Positions 1 through 13,002 of a DNA stretch of 64,000 nucleotides are shown piece after piece (position 1 is the stretch's first letter; each line of letters starts with the position of its first letter). The position numbers and the translations under genes were made by a program. The stretch lies in contig CM031861.1 of the NCBI GenBank assembly GCA_018697195.1, positions 4,400,114 to 4,464,113 of the forward strand, written 5' to 3'. Source of the DNA: Certhia americana (lineage: Eukaryota > Chordata > Aves > Passeriformes > Certhiidae). The notes beneath the pieces were generated by a model. That model was given only the letters and a program-made list of their open reading frames with translations. It was not told the DNA's origin and ran no database searches.

Positions 1-1143
1 GAATCTTCAACCCCTCCTACAAGGCTTGTGCCACAAAAGAAAGAGATATCTCAATTGATCTTGAAAACTGTTAAGAAATATGGTCTACAGGAACGATGAC
101 AGGTCCTCCACACAAAAGATTAAAGGTAACACTTTTGGCAGTGTCCAGACGTTTGCCTCATCTTCCTTGACTATTCTCTTTTACAGTGTCACTTTTGGTA
201 ATACTTGTTTACAGAAACTAACAACATACACATTCACTTCTGCATACAGTACTCATTTTATCGAAGTGGGAAAGGCCAGAACTACACTGTTCAAGTTTTC
301 TCACAGAAACAAATAAAACAAAAAACAAAGGGAGGAAATTACTATATCACATATTTTTATACATACAATTACATAATATTTTGTATAAATATAGAAGAAA
401 AGTTTTATATGTAAAATACATACTTATATCATGCAAAAAAGGTTTGCGTTCACTCACTTTTCTGTTTACCAAAGCAAATGAACATGTGTAATTATGAAAT
501 GGGAAGAGAAAAAACACCCTTACAGCCATTTTCCTGGGAAATGACATGCCTATTATCAAATAATATAGCCAACTCATACTTTTTTTAGAAACTTTTCAAG
601 CTTTCCAGTTGGGTTTCCTCCACTTTATTCCCTGTCCCTAGGATCTAATTCACGTGCAAAAGCCATAGAAGCATCGACATGGCCACCAGAGCGCAGCCCA
701 ATGAAGACAACCACTACTAAAGGAACCTGGATTTGTGTTTTCACATTTGAATGCCACCCTCCCTTTACCTTTGCTCCAGCTCCATTAGAAATGACTACCA
801 GACCCATATTGAATCGCTGTGTATTTTCTAAACATTACCCATATTGAGAGCCAACAAAAAGGAGTTTTCTTATTTGATTAGATAATTCAATTGCAAGTAC
901 GAAAAGGAAGATATTTTCTGTGTTCACCAGACGTACAGTCAATTACAAGAAAACACCAGGTCCCTGAAGGATTTCAGAACCCTATGCAGTCAGAAGTCAT
1001 TGTGATCAGCAGTCACCAATACATTGGCTTATCGCGAAGTGAGGTGTAGTGTCTTGCTTTCACTCAAATTAAAGTTAACAGATTTGCTTGATTTGTACAA
1101 GTTTGCACGTATTGCTTAATTCATGGTTCATGCATTAATTTGC
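1..1143. other. 3' flank of FANCF, no gene seen
   Basis: AT-rich sequence downstream of the FANCF stop codon on the minus strand. The open frames here are short and resemble no family I recognise. Part of it should be the FANCF 3' UTR, because the first canonical minus-strand AATAAA lies at 624-629, about 515 bases past the stop. Nothing else can be supported. Confidence 0.5.
624..629 (-). promoter_or_regulatory. Candidate poly(A) signal for FANCF
   Basis: The plus strand reads TTTATT, which is AATAAA on the minus strand. It is the first canonical hexamer I found downstream of the FANCF stop. Use of this site is inferred; such hexamers also occur by chance in AT-rich DNA. Confidence 0.3.
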
Positions 1144-1800
1144 CTACTTCCATCGCAAGTCAGTCCACACCGTAGGCCAAGACTTAAAGTCTCCTCTTTT
1201 TCCCTCAGGAGTCATAGCACCGTTGGGTCTGTTCTTAAGCAATTGCAGCGTCCGACAGAGGCAGCTGAAGCGCTCCTTTAATTGTCAAAGGACAATTCAG
1301 CTTTGGCAAGGCAACTTCTAACCCACCGTCCCGCTATGGGTCATAGCACAGTGGCTCCCCAGCCGGCTAAGGGTCCAATAAGATCGCTGAACTGGGAGTA
1401 GGACCAGCAAGGAAGGCAAGATGAGAAACACGGAGGCAAAGCAGAGAGAAGGCAGAAAAATCGCTCCTGGCTGCCCAGCAGACAGGAAAGCAGGACCGGC
1501 GGCAGCACTTCTCCTGGTACCCAATCTGGCAGCCCCATCCCGAGCCCAGTCACCGTCCCGCTCGGTGCCACCGCCCTGCTTTGAAGCAGAGCCATGCGCC
1601 GCCGCCACGACCTCAAGGCGCGCGGGCTGGGGGGGCAGCTGCTCCAGAAACCGCCACAGCCAAAGGAGCTTTGTCCCCGCCGCCACGCCTCCTGCCCGTC
1701 CTCACGGAGCCGGCTCAGCAGCAGCTGCGCCTCTGCCTGCAGCTCCAGGTGGGGGCTCGCGCGGCGGGCGGCGGGGCCGCGCCCCCCAGCAGGCAGGCCC

Positions 1801-1912
1801 GCGGCCTTGCGGCGGCGAGCCGCTCCGGGCCCAGCGGGGGTCGGGCCCGGCGGGCGGTCGGGCCGCGGCCTTGCGGCGGGCGAGCAGCTCCGGCTCGCGG
1901 GGGTCGGGGCCG
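1801..1912. repeat. Imperfect 64-bp-period duplication inside FANCF
   Basis: Two related segments, 1801-1848 and 1865-1912, both open with GCGGCCTTGCGGCGG and continue into GCGGGGGTCGGG. They differ by a 1-base loss and a short insertion. The two copies encode an RRK-containing segment in different frames, so this duplication contains the first frame change of FANCF. Confidence 0.7.
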
Positions 1913-1960
1913 CGGGGGTCGGGCCCGCGGGGGTCGGGCCGGCGGGGGTCGGGGCCGCTC
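1901..1960. repeat. 15-bp tandem repeat, 4 copies, in FANCF
   Basis: Four consecutive units of the type GGGTCGGGGCCGCGG at 1901, 1916, 1931 and 1946. On the FANCF strand they encode a pentapeptide repeat of the type Asp-Pro-Arg-Gly-Pro. The insertion lies after the conserved LLENRAL segment, in the linker before the QAELLL-like helix. Confidence 0.85.
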
Positions 1961-2295
1961 CCCACGCCGGCAGGCTGCAGGAGGTTGCGGAGCAGGCGGC
2001 GGCAGGCGGCGGGCGGCAGAGCACGGTTCTCCAGCAGCGCCAGCCCCAACAGCTGTGGGCAGCGGCCCAACGCGGGGAAACCGAGCAGAGGGTACGGCTG
2101 AGATCGGCGCAGCCGCCGCCCGAGGGCCTCCCGGAGCTGGGGCCGGGCACGGAACCGGTCATGGAGGTGCTGGAAATAGCGGGCCCATTCTAAAGCCCTG
2201 TCCAGGGTGAGGGAGTCCCAGTCCCGCACCAACGCAGAGCGGGACACAGCCAGGAGCGCCGGCAGCTGCTCCACCTGTCCCAGCACAAGCTCCAT

Positions 2296-2480
2296 GGGCC
2301 AGCCTTGGCGCCGCAGGTTTGAGCGGGTCCTGCCGGCAGCCGGGGCCGGGCCGGGCAGCGGAGGGACGGCGTGTGTTTGTGTATTGGCTGGCCGGGCCGT
2401 CAATCCGTGCCGACCGAGCTTGACTGAAAGGAGGCGTCACTCCCCTTCCGGCCCGTCACCCGGCCAGCAGCGGGAAATTG
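2296..2480 (-). promoter_or_regulatory. FANCF promoter region
   Basis: This GC-rich stretch lies directly upstream of the FANCF ATG. Read on the minus strand it has a CCAAT box (ATTGG on plus at 2383-2387, about 90 bases upstream of the ATG) and an ETS-type CCGGAAG (plus 2445-2451). No TATA box is evident, as expected for a CpG-island housekeeping promoter. The transcription start cannot be placed. Confidence 0.5.
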
Positions 2481-4887
2481 AGCAGAATTAAAATGATAAA
2501 AATCGAGCACGATTGTTTTAATTTTTTAAAAAGTAAATCATTGTCCTTTAGGTCATCTTCACCGTTTTCGCTGCCCTCCTTTGGACGCTCTGCAGTAGCT
2601 TTATTTCTTTATTATATCGTGTCGCCCAAAGCTACCCACAGGAGGCGAGGTGACGCCAGAACAAAGCCGGACAATCGCCTCCCGCGGCCGGGCTGTCTGT
2701 CTGTGCTCAGAGGCGTAGAACAGTGTGTAGTATTCCTAACCATCCCCTAAAAAATAAACCTCTTCAGGAACAAAGCTCCCCTGCCCCGCCTTTGAGGGTA
2801 CTTGGCAATTTCAGTGATAGCTCAGGCCCGCACGCCCGAGCTCAGCAGGGAGCAGGGCTGCCCATCGCTTCCCCCGGCTCAGCGTTCTGCCAGGGGCTGG
2901 GCTCACCCTTCTGCCCCACCAATTAATGGTTTAATAGCTCATTAGCGATTCCCCGGAGCACAGGGCACCCCCGGGTACCTGCGCCAAGCTCCTGGCTGCC
3001 TGCAGGGATAATGGCAGACGCCTGCCCTGGCTGCCTGGGCACCAACACACGGGATTTCCCACACGGATGCCCCCAGACAACACGGTGGAAACACTGTATC
3101 AGTTCCTCTGCAGCGACACGAGGTGACTCCTGAACTTCCACCTGTGTTAGCTACAAATTTAAATGGCGAGCAAGTCAGGCACTGCTTGACTCAGCCTAGG
3201 TGTGGGAGTGACTGCTCTCAGGTGCTTGCCTGATGTCCACTGCCTCTAGGGCTGCCACTCCACTGGGTTACAGGTTCTTTCCTTTCATCCTCGTCTCCTT
3301 GGCAGAGCTGCACCAGGTGTTCCAGAGTATGAAGTGAGCAGGCTGGTCTGGCTTCTGGCAGTTTCCACAGACACACCCTGTGCCCCTGCTCCTTAGGGTT
3401 GCAGCAGTGGCATCCAGAAGCTGGAGCTGGGAGGTTTGGGAGCTGCTGGATATTCCTCTGGAAGTTTGCAAGCCCCGTGGCACAATCCTAGCTGCTGGAG
3501 CAGGTCTACAGGCAGCAGAGTGGCCTGCTGACTGCTTGGTGAGCTCCTGGGGCCTTTGACTGAGCTAGGCTGCAGCAATGCCCAGGAGAGGAGGATGGAG
3601 ACCCTTCTCACCCAGCCTGCCAGGATATGGCCCTGTGACCCAGTCATAGGGGACAACACTGCCAACCTGCCCAAGCAACTCCTTTAGCTTTCAAACAGGC
3701 ACTAGCAACATCTGGCATAGTAAATGAGGTTTGACCGGAATTTACTGCAGGAAGCAGCAATAGAAATCAAAGCTATAATGCTGTGAGCTATACAATACTG
3801 TAGGGCAAACCATAACGCTCTTTGAAAGAGCACTATGCATCCTCATGCAGAATGTGTGTTCTTTTCTCTAGTACCTCCTAGTGCTGCAAATAGTTTCCTC
3901 CAAGTTTGTTATTAAACAAATTGCATTTTTGGGTGATGGAGAGCACAAGGACTCTTGGTAGCTTAGATAGTAAGAGAGACAACACTTGTAGCTCTGACTT
4001 CAAACTAACATGGGTGAAAGACAAGAAAGAGGTCTACAGCTTGCTTCTACTGCTTTCTTTTCCACTAAGGAAAACTGAAATGTGTGGACAGAGCCACTGA
4101 ACCTATTAGAATTCTGTATGTCACTAGGGAAGTGCTGAGAGTTTGTCTCATGTTCACAGGTCCTTGCCCTAAAAGTAACATCAAAGCTGTTGGTGACGAG
4201 CTTTTCTAATTCACATTACACTTCAAAAAGAAAGCAAAAGACAGATTAAGAAAATTTTAAGTAAGGGTTTTGATACTAGGCTACCATCTCTAGACCCTTT
4301 TGTAGACTGCCCTAGATGGTTGTTTAGTAAAAGAATTTCTTAAGTACACTCACTAAACCGATCTCTCATTTGAGTTATTATTCTATTTTCTTATTTCATT
4401 CCTAGTTTCTTATTTCCTATTTTTCTAATTTCTTACTTAAAAGAATATATGAAGTGGTAGGCTTGATGCTCTAGGTCACCTGTAGGTTAAGGGCCTAATA
4501 CAGAAATGAAATTCTATGGCCTTTGTGATTTGAAGGAGCTCATAAAACCCCTTCAATGTCTATGAATATAATGTATCTTAAGGGTTCATTCTAAAATATC
4601 TGGTCTCCCCTAAAAAATTGCTTTTAAGTTTTCTGTTAGCTATTAAACATAAAATTGGCTACAGTATCTCTGGTATAGAAATCTACCGCATTGTTAACAA
4701 TGGAATTGCTATTGTAATTAATAACTTCCTACTTACCAATCATCTATAAAATAATATACAATGAAGAGAAGATGGAGCATGCAAACTTTGCAGTTGCATA
4801 CTGTTGAGTGTAGCACTTTGGGCTGTTACTTTGTGCTTTACTTAAATGAAAATGCAACAGAAACTTAGAGTGGTTGGAATATAATTC

Positions 4888-4892
<5 letters not shown>

Positions 4893-4919
<27 letters not shown>
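4893..4919. repeat. (TA)n microsatellite
   Basis: About 13 uninterrupted TA units, flanked by further TATA-rich sequence up to about 4956. Confidence 0.9.
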
Positions 4920-4920
<1 letters not shown>

Positions 4921-7900
4921 GTATGTAATATGTAATATATACACACATGTATATATAGGCCTCTCTGGTTTACAATGGCACATCTTGAATGAAGAGTTGT
5001 GGCACAGAGGAAGAAAACTGTTTCAGTGAATTCCATGTTTTATTTTTGTAGGGATGTTTTTGGAGGTGCATATGCTCCATGTCATAAAGAAGGAAAGATA
5101 TTTCCCTTTATATCAGACAATTTTTCACAAGAAATCTTTCACATTACTATTCTTTTTCTTTACTGGATAAAGCATATGGGTTTATATCCTGTGAATGTCT
5201 CTGTATGTCTCATTTGAAAGAAATCAAGTACTCACATTTGCAGCACCAGGAAACTAACAAAAACTTAGATTGTGAAAATCTAAGTAGTCTGGGAAAAACA
5301 CTGTTATCAAGAATACCCTTGCATGTGAAAAGAGATGGCCTATGTATTCTAGTGGGTCTCTCTAGAGCTGCTTGAAAAATTAAATTTCCATTTTACAAAA
5401 ACTCCGAATATTTCAGCATTTTTTTTTTAACTTAGGGTGAAAGTTCTAGATATCAGCATTTTTCATCAAAAGGGAACAGGCTTATTACATCTCTGTAATA
5501 AAATGGTTCATGCAAAAAGATATTTCTGTATTTCTAGGCATTGCAGCTGCATTTGGAGTCTCCTGTCATGATCACAATGCATATTATGAAAAATCGAGAC
5601 TAATGTGAAGAAGCAGCAGAGTTTTGCATTAGAGTTTTAGAATGCATTATAAAATTATTTCAAGGAACAAGAAAAAAACCAAGATGTCAGTGAGATGTTT
5701 ATGGTTCTGTTGCACTACAATAGCCCATAAAACCCATCATTCTTTCTCTACACTCACCATTAAAGGAACTAATTTTCTTCTCTAAAGTTTGTGTTACTAT
5801 TTGAGACCCTTACCACTCTCAGAATGCATTTTAGGATCTTCCACTGCGAGAGTGGGGTCAATTGATTTGCTGGTGGTGGTACCATGTAGCAATCAAATTA
5901 AATTGAAAAATGTGGGGTTTTTTCCTTAGAGGTGAATTATTTGCATATGATTTTTAAGAGCTAGTACTCTCTTTTCTATGACCAGTCTTAGATCTAGCTA
6001 AGTAATAGCTTGCATAGCCATAGGGTCCTTCCTTAGTAATCAACATTATTACTAAGCATCAAAATTTGTACTTACTGTCTATCAACACAAACTAAGACTG
6101 TTGCTAATAGTATAGCTGAGTTGTATAGGAAAGGTTTTTAAAAGTATCTGTACAGTGCTGAGTTGGTTTTCTATCTGAGGAACACCTTAGGATAGTTGGG
6201 AAATACTTGGGAAGTAAGTCCTGAAAGACTGAGGAGGTGAGGTAGAGACTTGGGGAAGGGGGTAGGAAAGGGTAGGTTCATGTTAGGATGGCAGGGGATA
6301 CAGTAAGAACAGAGATGGGGCAGACAGAATGGTGAGTGGGTTTTTAGATAGCACTGTGTGCAGAGTGTGCTTTCCTGCTTGATTGCTTTTTTAAAAAGAA
6401 CCCAAAAGTTTATTTCTAGGCTTCACATAGGTTCTTGGTTGTTTGATATCAACCTGCTTCCTCTACTGATGGTGCTTGTAGTAGCCTCTCATACTGTTCT
6501 GTGGTGTGTTTGGATGTGTGTTTCGTGTTATGTAAACTATATTTTTACCTAACAAGCAGTGAAATGATGAAATTTCACAAGAAGTGAAATGATATCTTAA
6601 AGAAAGTCATACAGAAGAATTATCACTTCATTACACAGTCCAAAAAAATAACCTTTCTTATGTCTTATTTAAAAGCAAAGAAGAAAATAGGAGAGAGAAC
6701 AGGGTGTATCTTAAATTACAGGCTAGAGCACAGATTTACAATTGCAACACATTGGATTGTTTAGATGTCCACTGTATGCTTCTTCTAAGTAGATGTGATA
6801 GTATGAACAGGGGTGGCCAGTGTTTCTTGAGTTGTAGGGTTTGCTTCTGTTTTGTTGCTTTGTTTGTTTTTCCCCAATAAAGTCTATTTTTAAAAAATTT
6901 AATCTCCAAACTGAGCATTAAAATAAGAGTTTTGAGGGTATTCATCTATGGTTGTGTTAAGCTATAGTAAATGTTCCTCCATTATGGCTTTTGATTGATA
7001 ACATACATGGCAAAGAAAGTAGATGAGGAAGTAAGTGACGTGTCTGTTAGATGCAAAAATCTGGGAAGTCATTTTCACAGCTCCCTGAAAACAAGCCCAC
7101 TTTTCAGTGAAACACTGCAAAACAGTTTCACAAGCCTTGCATTTAATATGAATTAGTGCGCTATTTTATCTAAGCTGAGAAGTCAAGTAAAAGATTCATA
7201 TGAAGTTTTATGGAACTAGTGAGTTTCTTCACTCTGGTTATGAGCCAGTAAAATTCACTCTGGCAGGAAATATCAGTTTTGAAGCAAAATTGGTCAAGGT
7301 AGCCAGAAGTCTGGATTTCATTGTTATATTTTCCTTCCTCTCAGAAGTCATGTTGGCTATAAAATGGTTATACTATTTCTCCTGAACAGAAATTTAGGAC
7401 AATGTTTACTCATTGTGACTGGCATTATAAAACTCCAAAATGGTCTTTCCATAGATAAGGGGGTGTTATTGTAAATTATAAAAATTAGTACATTGAGAGA
7501 GAGATGTATGATCATCTTCTATATTTCTGGCACTAATAGTCACTTTCTAGCTGTAAGGAGATTTGTTTAGCTGCCTCAAATTGTGTGTTAGGCACACATC
7601 ATCTTGCATGTAGTGAAGACTCTAAACTTGTGAACCATTCTTGTAGAATTTCTTTCTATTTCTTCAACAAACTCTGCGGAAAACTTAGGTTATCAGTCAA
7701 GCCACTACCTGGCAGACTATATCACCCCTTCCATGTCTTCTGGTGAGGTACTTAGAGTTATTTTTTTGTGTGTCAATGTAATCTCTCAATATCTCAAAAA
7801 CGAGCAAGGCTGTGGTGGGCTTTTGGAATGAGAACAGGTCAAATTGCATAATAAAGGTGTTGAATCTACTGATTTGTACCTCAGCATGAGCCTCAGATTG

Positions 7901-10770
7901 TACAAAAGGCATATCTGTCATCAGTTGGATTTCCCCTGAAACCTCTAAGTCCTGCCAGTAGTGTATCATTGTATTAGTAGCCGTGCCCATTTGTGAGGAG
8001 TTAGGCTATGAGTTTAGTAACTGGTGTCAATGGCCAAGCAGCAGCTTTGCAATGCACTAGAGTGAAAATTGATTGAAACTCAGCATGTTGAAAGAATGCT
8101 ATATATATAACATGTCACTGAGATAACCTAAACCTCACTGTAACTCACCTATGTCTGCCTATACCAAGACTGATTTTTTTTTTTTTTAATAAAAAGACAG
8201 ATTTTGCTGCCTAGATCTATTTCTAATCTGAGTCAGAACTATACTAGCAAAATTGCTAAGCTAGGGTACAGCTTTTCAATATCATAGACATAAACATAAG
8301 TGTAATTGGGTGGCAAATGGAGTTACCTTTTTCTATGTGAATAATCAATTAGCAGTGAAGTTAGTACAGACATTCGAAGTTCCCTTGCACCACATGAGCC
8401 TTGTTAAATGATCATGTATGCACTCCAAAAAACAGTTGCAGTTGTTATGTGTGCATTAGCAACAACCAGTGTTGCCTGCCTGAGGTTTTTTGAGTAAGTG
8501 CATTTTTAACTTTTATTTGCTGTGGGATAAGAGCATGCATTAATGTTGCTTAGCTGATGAATGGTAAAGTTTTGAGCTGTGTGCTTTGGTCACTTGCCTA
8601 TGTTTGTGATGCTCTTTAGAGAGATTTAATTTGCTGCCTGTTATGGTAGGCTTGATAGGTCACAGCATGGACTGGTTAGTTTGCCTACATGCCTTCTCTT
8701 CCTTTAAGCCAGGAATACTCTTATCTACTTATCTTAAGTATTTTTCTTATAGGATCAGGTGCACAAATACATCCTTCTGAACCATTCTTCCAGCTTGAAC
8801 CCAACCCCCTTTATTTGGGTACCTGTTAAGAAATGTCTTAAAGAGCTATCTATTTTAAAGATCATCTTACCAGAATCCCCTGAAAATAATATTTCATAAA
8901 ACTTGAGTCATAAAGGCTGGCTGTGGCTAAAGGTTTGGAATTTTGGGATGTAATACTTTAATACATGTATGAAGTGAAGCATACTGGGATTAAGCTTAGT
9001 CTAGCATCACAGGTTAAGTATTGAATGGGAAAATGTAAGAGTATTGGTAGAAAAAAAATATTCATGTTTAAGAATAACAACTAAAAATTCTTTCCTACTT
9101 GTAGATGCTGCATATTTCTATGACACTTCAATTACTGTCATGCACAAGAGTTCAAGGAGAGCTCATAAACACATTTTCATTTGGTTTGGTTTGGTTTCAT
9201 TTGGTCGTATTTGGTTATATTTTTCATTTACATAAAAAGATACATCAAACTCTATGCAAGACAACTATGTATACATCTATTTCTATGTATGTCTGGGTTC
9301 TGATAACAGAAGTTATTTGGATTATTCATTTCATTTCCTTAATATCCTGAAAACATCTCAAAATTGTAAGATACCACTCCTCTGCTGCTCTATACATTGT
9401 CTTTACAAATAATGCATCTGTGTATTCGGAGAGAGCTATGCTAAAACACATCTATGCACATGCTGGGTAGACATTTCTTTTTTTGAGCATTAAGGCTTTT
9501 ACATATCTGTTGTTTCCATTTTCATGTCTCCAAAGCTTTTATGTGAATTTTTCCAGCACATTTCTCATTATTCTCTTAACTTTTACTCTACTGAATGGCT
9601 GCAGCTTCCAGACATATAACCTGAAAAGTCCTGGGAGAATTTACATAAAGACAATAAAACCTAGGAAATGGAAACCACAGAATGTATACATAATTTTTTT
9701 TCAGTTTTTTCTAAGAAGCTCATTGGTTAATATTTACAAACCAATCTGATTTTCCATTTTAACATCATTTTCCCTGTGAAGCAAATGTGGGAGAGTGGGA
9801 TGAAGTGAAGAGGAGCTTATATGTGAATCTCATTAAGGTTAAAAGACTTTACTTTTCTCCATCCTAGCATATCAAGAAGAACATCCCATTAAAGAAACAG
9901 ATAAATGTCTGAATCAAGCAAATGTTAATACAAAGTTTTGAAGGGATTTTTCTTCCTATTTAAGAAAATTGTAAGGGGTTTTTTTGTTGGTTGGTTTATT
10001 TATGTAAACACATATAAAGGAATACTGGATTCTGTTATCTACACTCATAATGTCCTCTAAGAGCAGATCATTAAAACTCTTACACCCACTTCTAGGATCA
10101 ATATCAAGTAAAACAATTTTGGTTTCTATTGAGAGCTGCTTATAATACCATGTTGTGTACCTGTCTCATAAATGCCCCTAGCAGTTAGTTTTTTCCTAAC
10201 TCCAGAGTTTTTAATTTAATGGTGTTCTTTAAGAAGATTTTTTCTACTTTTTACTGAAAACAAAGGTACTTAATTAATAAAAAGTCCCAGAACCTAAAAT
10301 GTTTTGGTGTTGCGGTTTCTATAGCAGTTAGGTTCGTGTATTTCATGTCAATTCCATATTATTTTGGTTGACATGATTCCTAGTCCAGTGCACTTAAGGG
10401 TATGGTAATGGCAGAGATTGGAGCTTTCGTGTATATCCAAAAAGCATGACAATGTAGGTAACATATGTAGTGCAATATGCTAGTTCATAGCTGGGCTTGA
10501 AATGTTGCTATTAGCTTTCCCAATTAATACTTAGTGCTAATAATTAATAATTAGCACTTGCAGAAAAGAATAAAAGTGGGCTAAAAAAAAAAAAGGCAGC
10601 TGAGATTGTAGCACAAAGGATATGTGAAATTAAAAGTGAGCAAAAGAAATTTCTTATGTAGTTTGTATCTGTGGATGGGTAATGGATGAAGATGAATTCC
10701 TAGAACTAAGAAGAACTAACTTTTCTAAAAGAAAAGTCTGATTCAGTAAAAGATTTTTTTGTTGGGTTTC

Positions 10771-10773
10771 TTT

Positions 10774-10804
<31 letters not shown>

Positions 10805-10840
10805 GGAGGTTTATTTTTTTGGGGTTTGGGGTTTTTTTTG
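10771..10840. repeat. T13-G23 homopolymer and G/T-rich tract
   Basis: A run of 13 T (10771-10783) is followed directly by 23 G (10784-10806), then a T-rich stretch with GGGGTTTGGGG and further T. The G run could form a G-quadruplex. Run lengths in such tracts are unreliable in any assembly. Confidence 0.9.
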
Positions 10841-12869
10841 GTAAAAAAAAAAAGTAGCCTTAAACAGTAAGCAGTAGTATTAAACCTGGAAATAATCAAG
10901 TTCACATTAATTCCATTTGTTCTAACAAAAAGAGCAAAAACACTACTCTTAGTAGAAACTACTGTTGAAAGTATCCTCATATTTCTTGGTATTACAATAG
11001 CTTTTTGTTTTTTGAGAAAAATACATTGGTAACTTCATCAATGAATAATTACTCTCTCAGAAATGTAATAGAGTTTTATATTCTGTGTGGAGAAAATGAC
11101 ATGGAACAATGAAAAAAATATTGTGTCTGGTTTTCTCTCTCTGAAATGCTGATGTTCATCAGCATTTGAAAGAGTGTGAAGCTCTGTTAACTGACAACTT
11201 ACTACCCCTGGGGGCTGGAATTGGTTCCCTTGCTTTTTGTAGACGGAGTTGGATCTAATAATTTGTAGAGAATGGACAATATGGATCAAGTCTTCCAGAC
11301 AAAACTTGCCAGTGATTGACTGTTCTAAACCACCTAAGGGAGTTAGGCACCTTGCCACAATAGCAAGTCAATGGGAACCAGATGCCTGAGGGTCTTGAGA
11401 GCTCTTGAAAATTTCTGCATTAAGAGAGATGCTTGTGTCCAAGTTAGGGATCCTCATTCATGCAGTGAAAGCATCCTGTACATCTGGCAGCAGTCAGGAT
11501 TTATATGGGAAACTCAACAGTTTGTAATCTGGGTGTAACTCACCTAAATACTGCAGTGGATCAATGCTATGAATTATAGTACAGAAATGATTTATCCAAG
11601 GAAATAGTCCAGAGCATTTCCATGGGAGTAATCTGAGTAATTCTTTAATCTCAGAGTGCAGTTTGATTCTATTCTCTTTAGTGGTCTTTGCTATCAAAGC
11701 AGTGATTTTGCTATGAATGAGAGGTCAGAATTTTCTACTAAATGAAATTATGAAATAAAATTACTTGTGCTAAATCGAAATGTTAGTTTACATAAAATCA
11801 GTATGGTTTATCTATGCTATTCAGAGGATTTGGGAAAGAAGAAAAGGTCATGTCAATCCCTGTCCTGTTGACAAAACTGAGATACATGTCCTGGTTCAAA
11901 ACTACTATTTCTCTTACTGGTGTGCAAAGAACCATAGAAGACATGGAATTTGAAATTCCATCAGTAGAGACTGATGGCTAGGATGCCTTGGTTCCTCAGA
12001 GAATAGGCTTAGAATGGGCTGATATTCAGAACAGAAAATGTTTGTTTCTCCTTTTGCTTACAATATATTCAGGGTGTTTATTTTTCTGGATTTCTAATAA
12101 CATTTTGTCCTTCCCAGTTTCCAAGTCTTTGCTTTTACAGTTTTTGAAATAACTCCCATGTGAAAACTTCACAATGTGTATATTTAGGCTTCATAGCAGG
12201 CATGTGAGGTTCAAGTTATACAAAAATTATTGTTTCTAGGTAATTTTTGCTATTTGTGAATAGATGCCTTTTGCCTGACTCGCTACTACAATGCCTCAGT
12301 GTCTTAGGTAACTTGAATTTAGTAGTACTTGGGAAGTACTGACAAAGACATTGGTGCAAAATAACAATACGGATTTTGCCTAATTTTTTATCTTTTTTTT
12401 TATTTTACATGTGGTTTACATTAATAAATTGCAAATAGGAACTTCAGTCCTGTTCCATGCATGTCTCAGTTATTACATCAATGGACATAAACACAAATTT
12501 AAACCACAATGCTTGGTCATGGATTTCCCACTAAATTTGTGTCTGAAGTTATTCAGCATCCCAGTTCTTAACAGCTCACTGAACAGACCCAGTCAGTTGT
12601 AACTGGTCTGCCACATACAGCAAAATCAGAGGAATTGTATCTTATCCCAGGGGAGCGTTATGCTGCACTTTGGAAAACTGGGAAACTCTGTAGCCTTTTA
12701 TTTAATTTTTAAAATATCTTTTCAAGGAAAGCTATTCCAGGCTCTCTTTCTGGAAAATTTACATGTTGTGGGCCTGGCATTCTTTGTCCTTGCTAAGGAG
12801 TGCAATTCTTTGTACTTTCACAGAAGTGTAACATCTTGGCTTCATTCACATTTGTGAATTTCTTATATC

Positions 12870-12969
12870 CTGCCCCAGAAAACAAAGGTAGCCCTGGTTC
12901 TTGTTACTAGATCCCTTGGGGTGGATTAGAGTGAAACAACCCTCAATGATCAGTGTTTATATATATGTT

Positions 12970-13002
<33 letters not shown>

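Larger units (their letters stand above)
1144..2295 (-). pseudogene. FANCF: FANCF-like single-exon gene with disrupted frame
   Basis: FANCF is the helical-repeat scaffold of the nuclear Fanconi anaemia core complex, linking FANCA-FANCG, FANCC-FANCE and FANCM during interstrand crosslink repair. The homologous start is ATG at 2295 in a CCCATGG context. The N-terminus is clear: QLPALLAVSRSALV, then ALEWARYFQHLHDRF, FPALGRCPQLLGLALLENRAL. Later family segments sit in other frames: LQAEAQLLLSRLRE (about 1700-1745), KLLWLWRFLEQLP (about 1630-1675), LLSCLLGSQERFFCLLSALP (about 1420-1480) and LKERFSCLC near the C-terminus, with a stop at 1144-1146. Frame changes are needed near 1815-1835, 1680-1690, 1595-1605, about 1350 and 1270-1290. 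A TAG at 1334-1336 sits where the family has an amino acid just after the YD motif. Total span (about 384 codons) matches the usual ~374 residues. Homology is near certain. Whether this is true decay or assembly indels is open. Confidence 0.85.
1550..2480. promoter_or_regulatory. CpG island over FANCF
   Basis: Dense CG dinucleotides and very high GC content in an otherwise AT-rich neighbourhood, covering the 5' two thirds of FANCF and its upstream flank. GC falls sharply after about 2480. Boundaries are by eye. Confidence 0.8.
2481..12868. other. Intergenic region, no gene seen
   Basis: The stretch between FANCF and the first interspersed repeat. GC is moderate to about 3700 and then mostly AT-rich. 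Open frames are short and unlike any family I know. It holds a TA microsatellite (4893-4919), a T/G homopolymer tract (10771-10840) and a purine-rich patch around 6220-6330. Confidence 0.55.

Noticed and set aside
1421..2210. Plus-strand open frames over FANCF
   Set aside because: They are antisense shadows created by high GC and lack of stop codons. The family match is on the minus strand.
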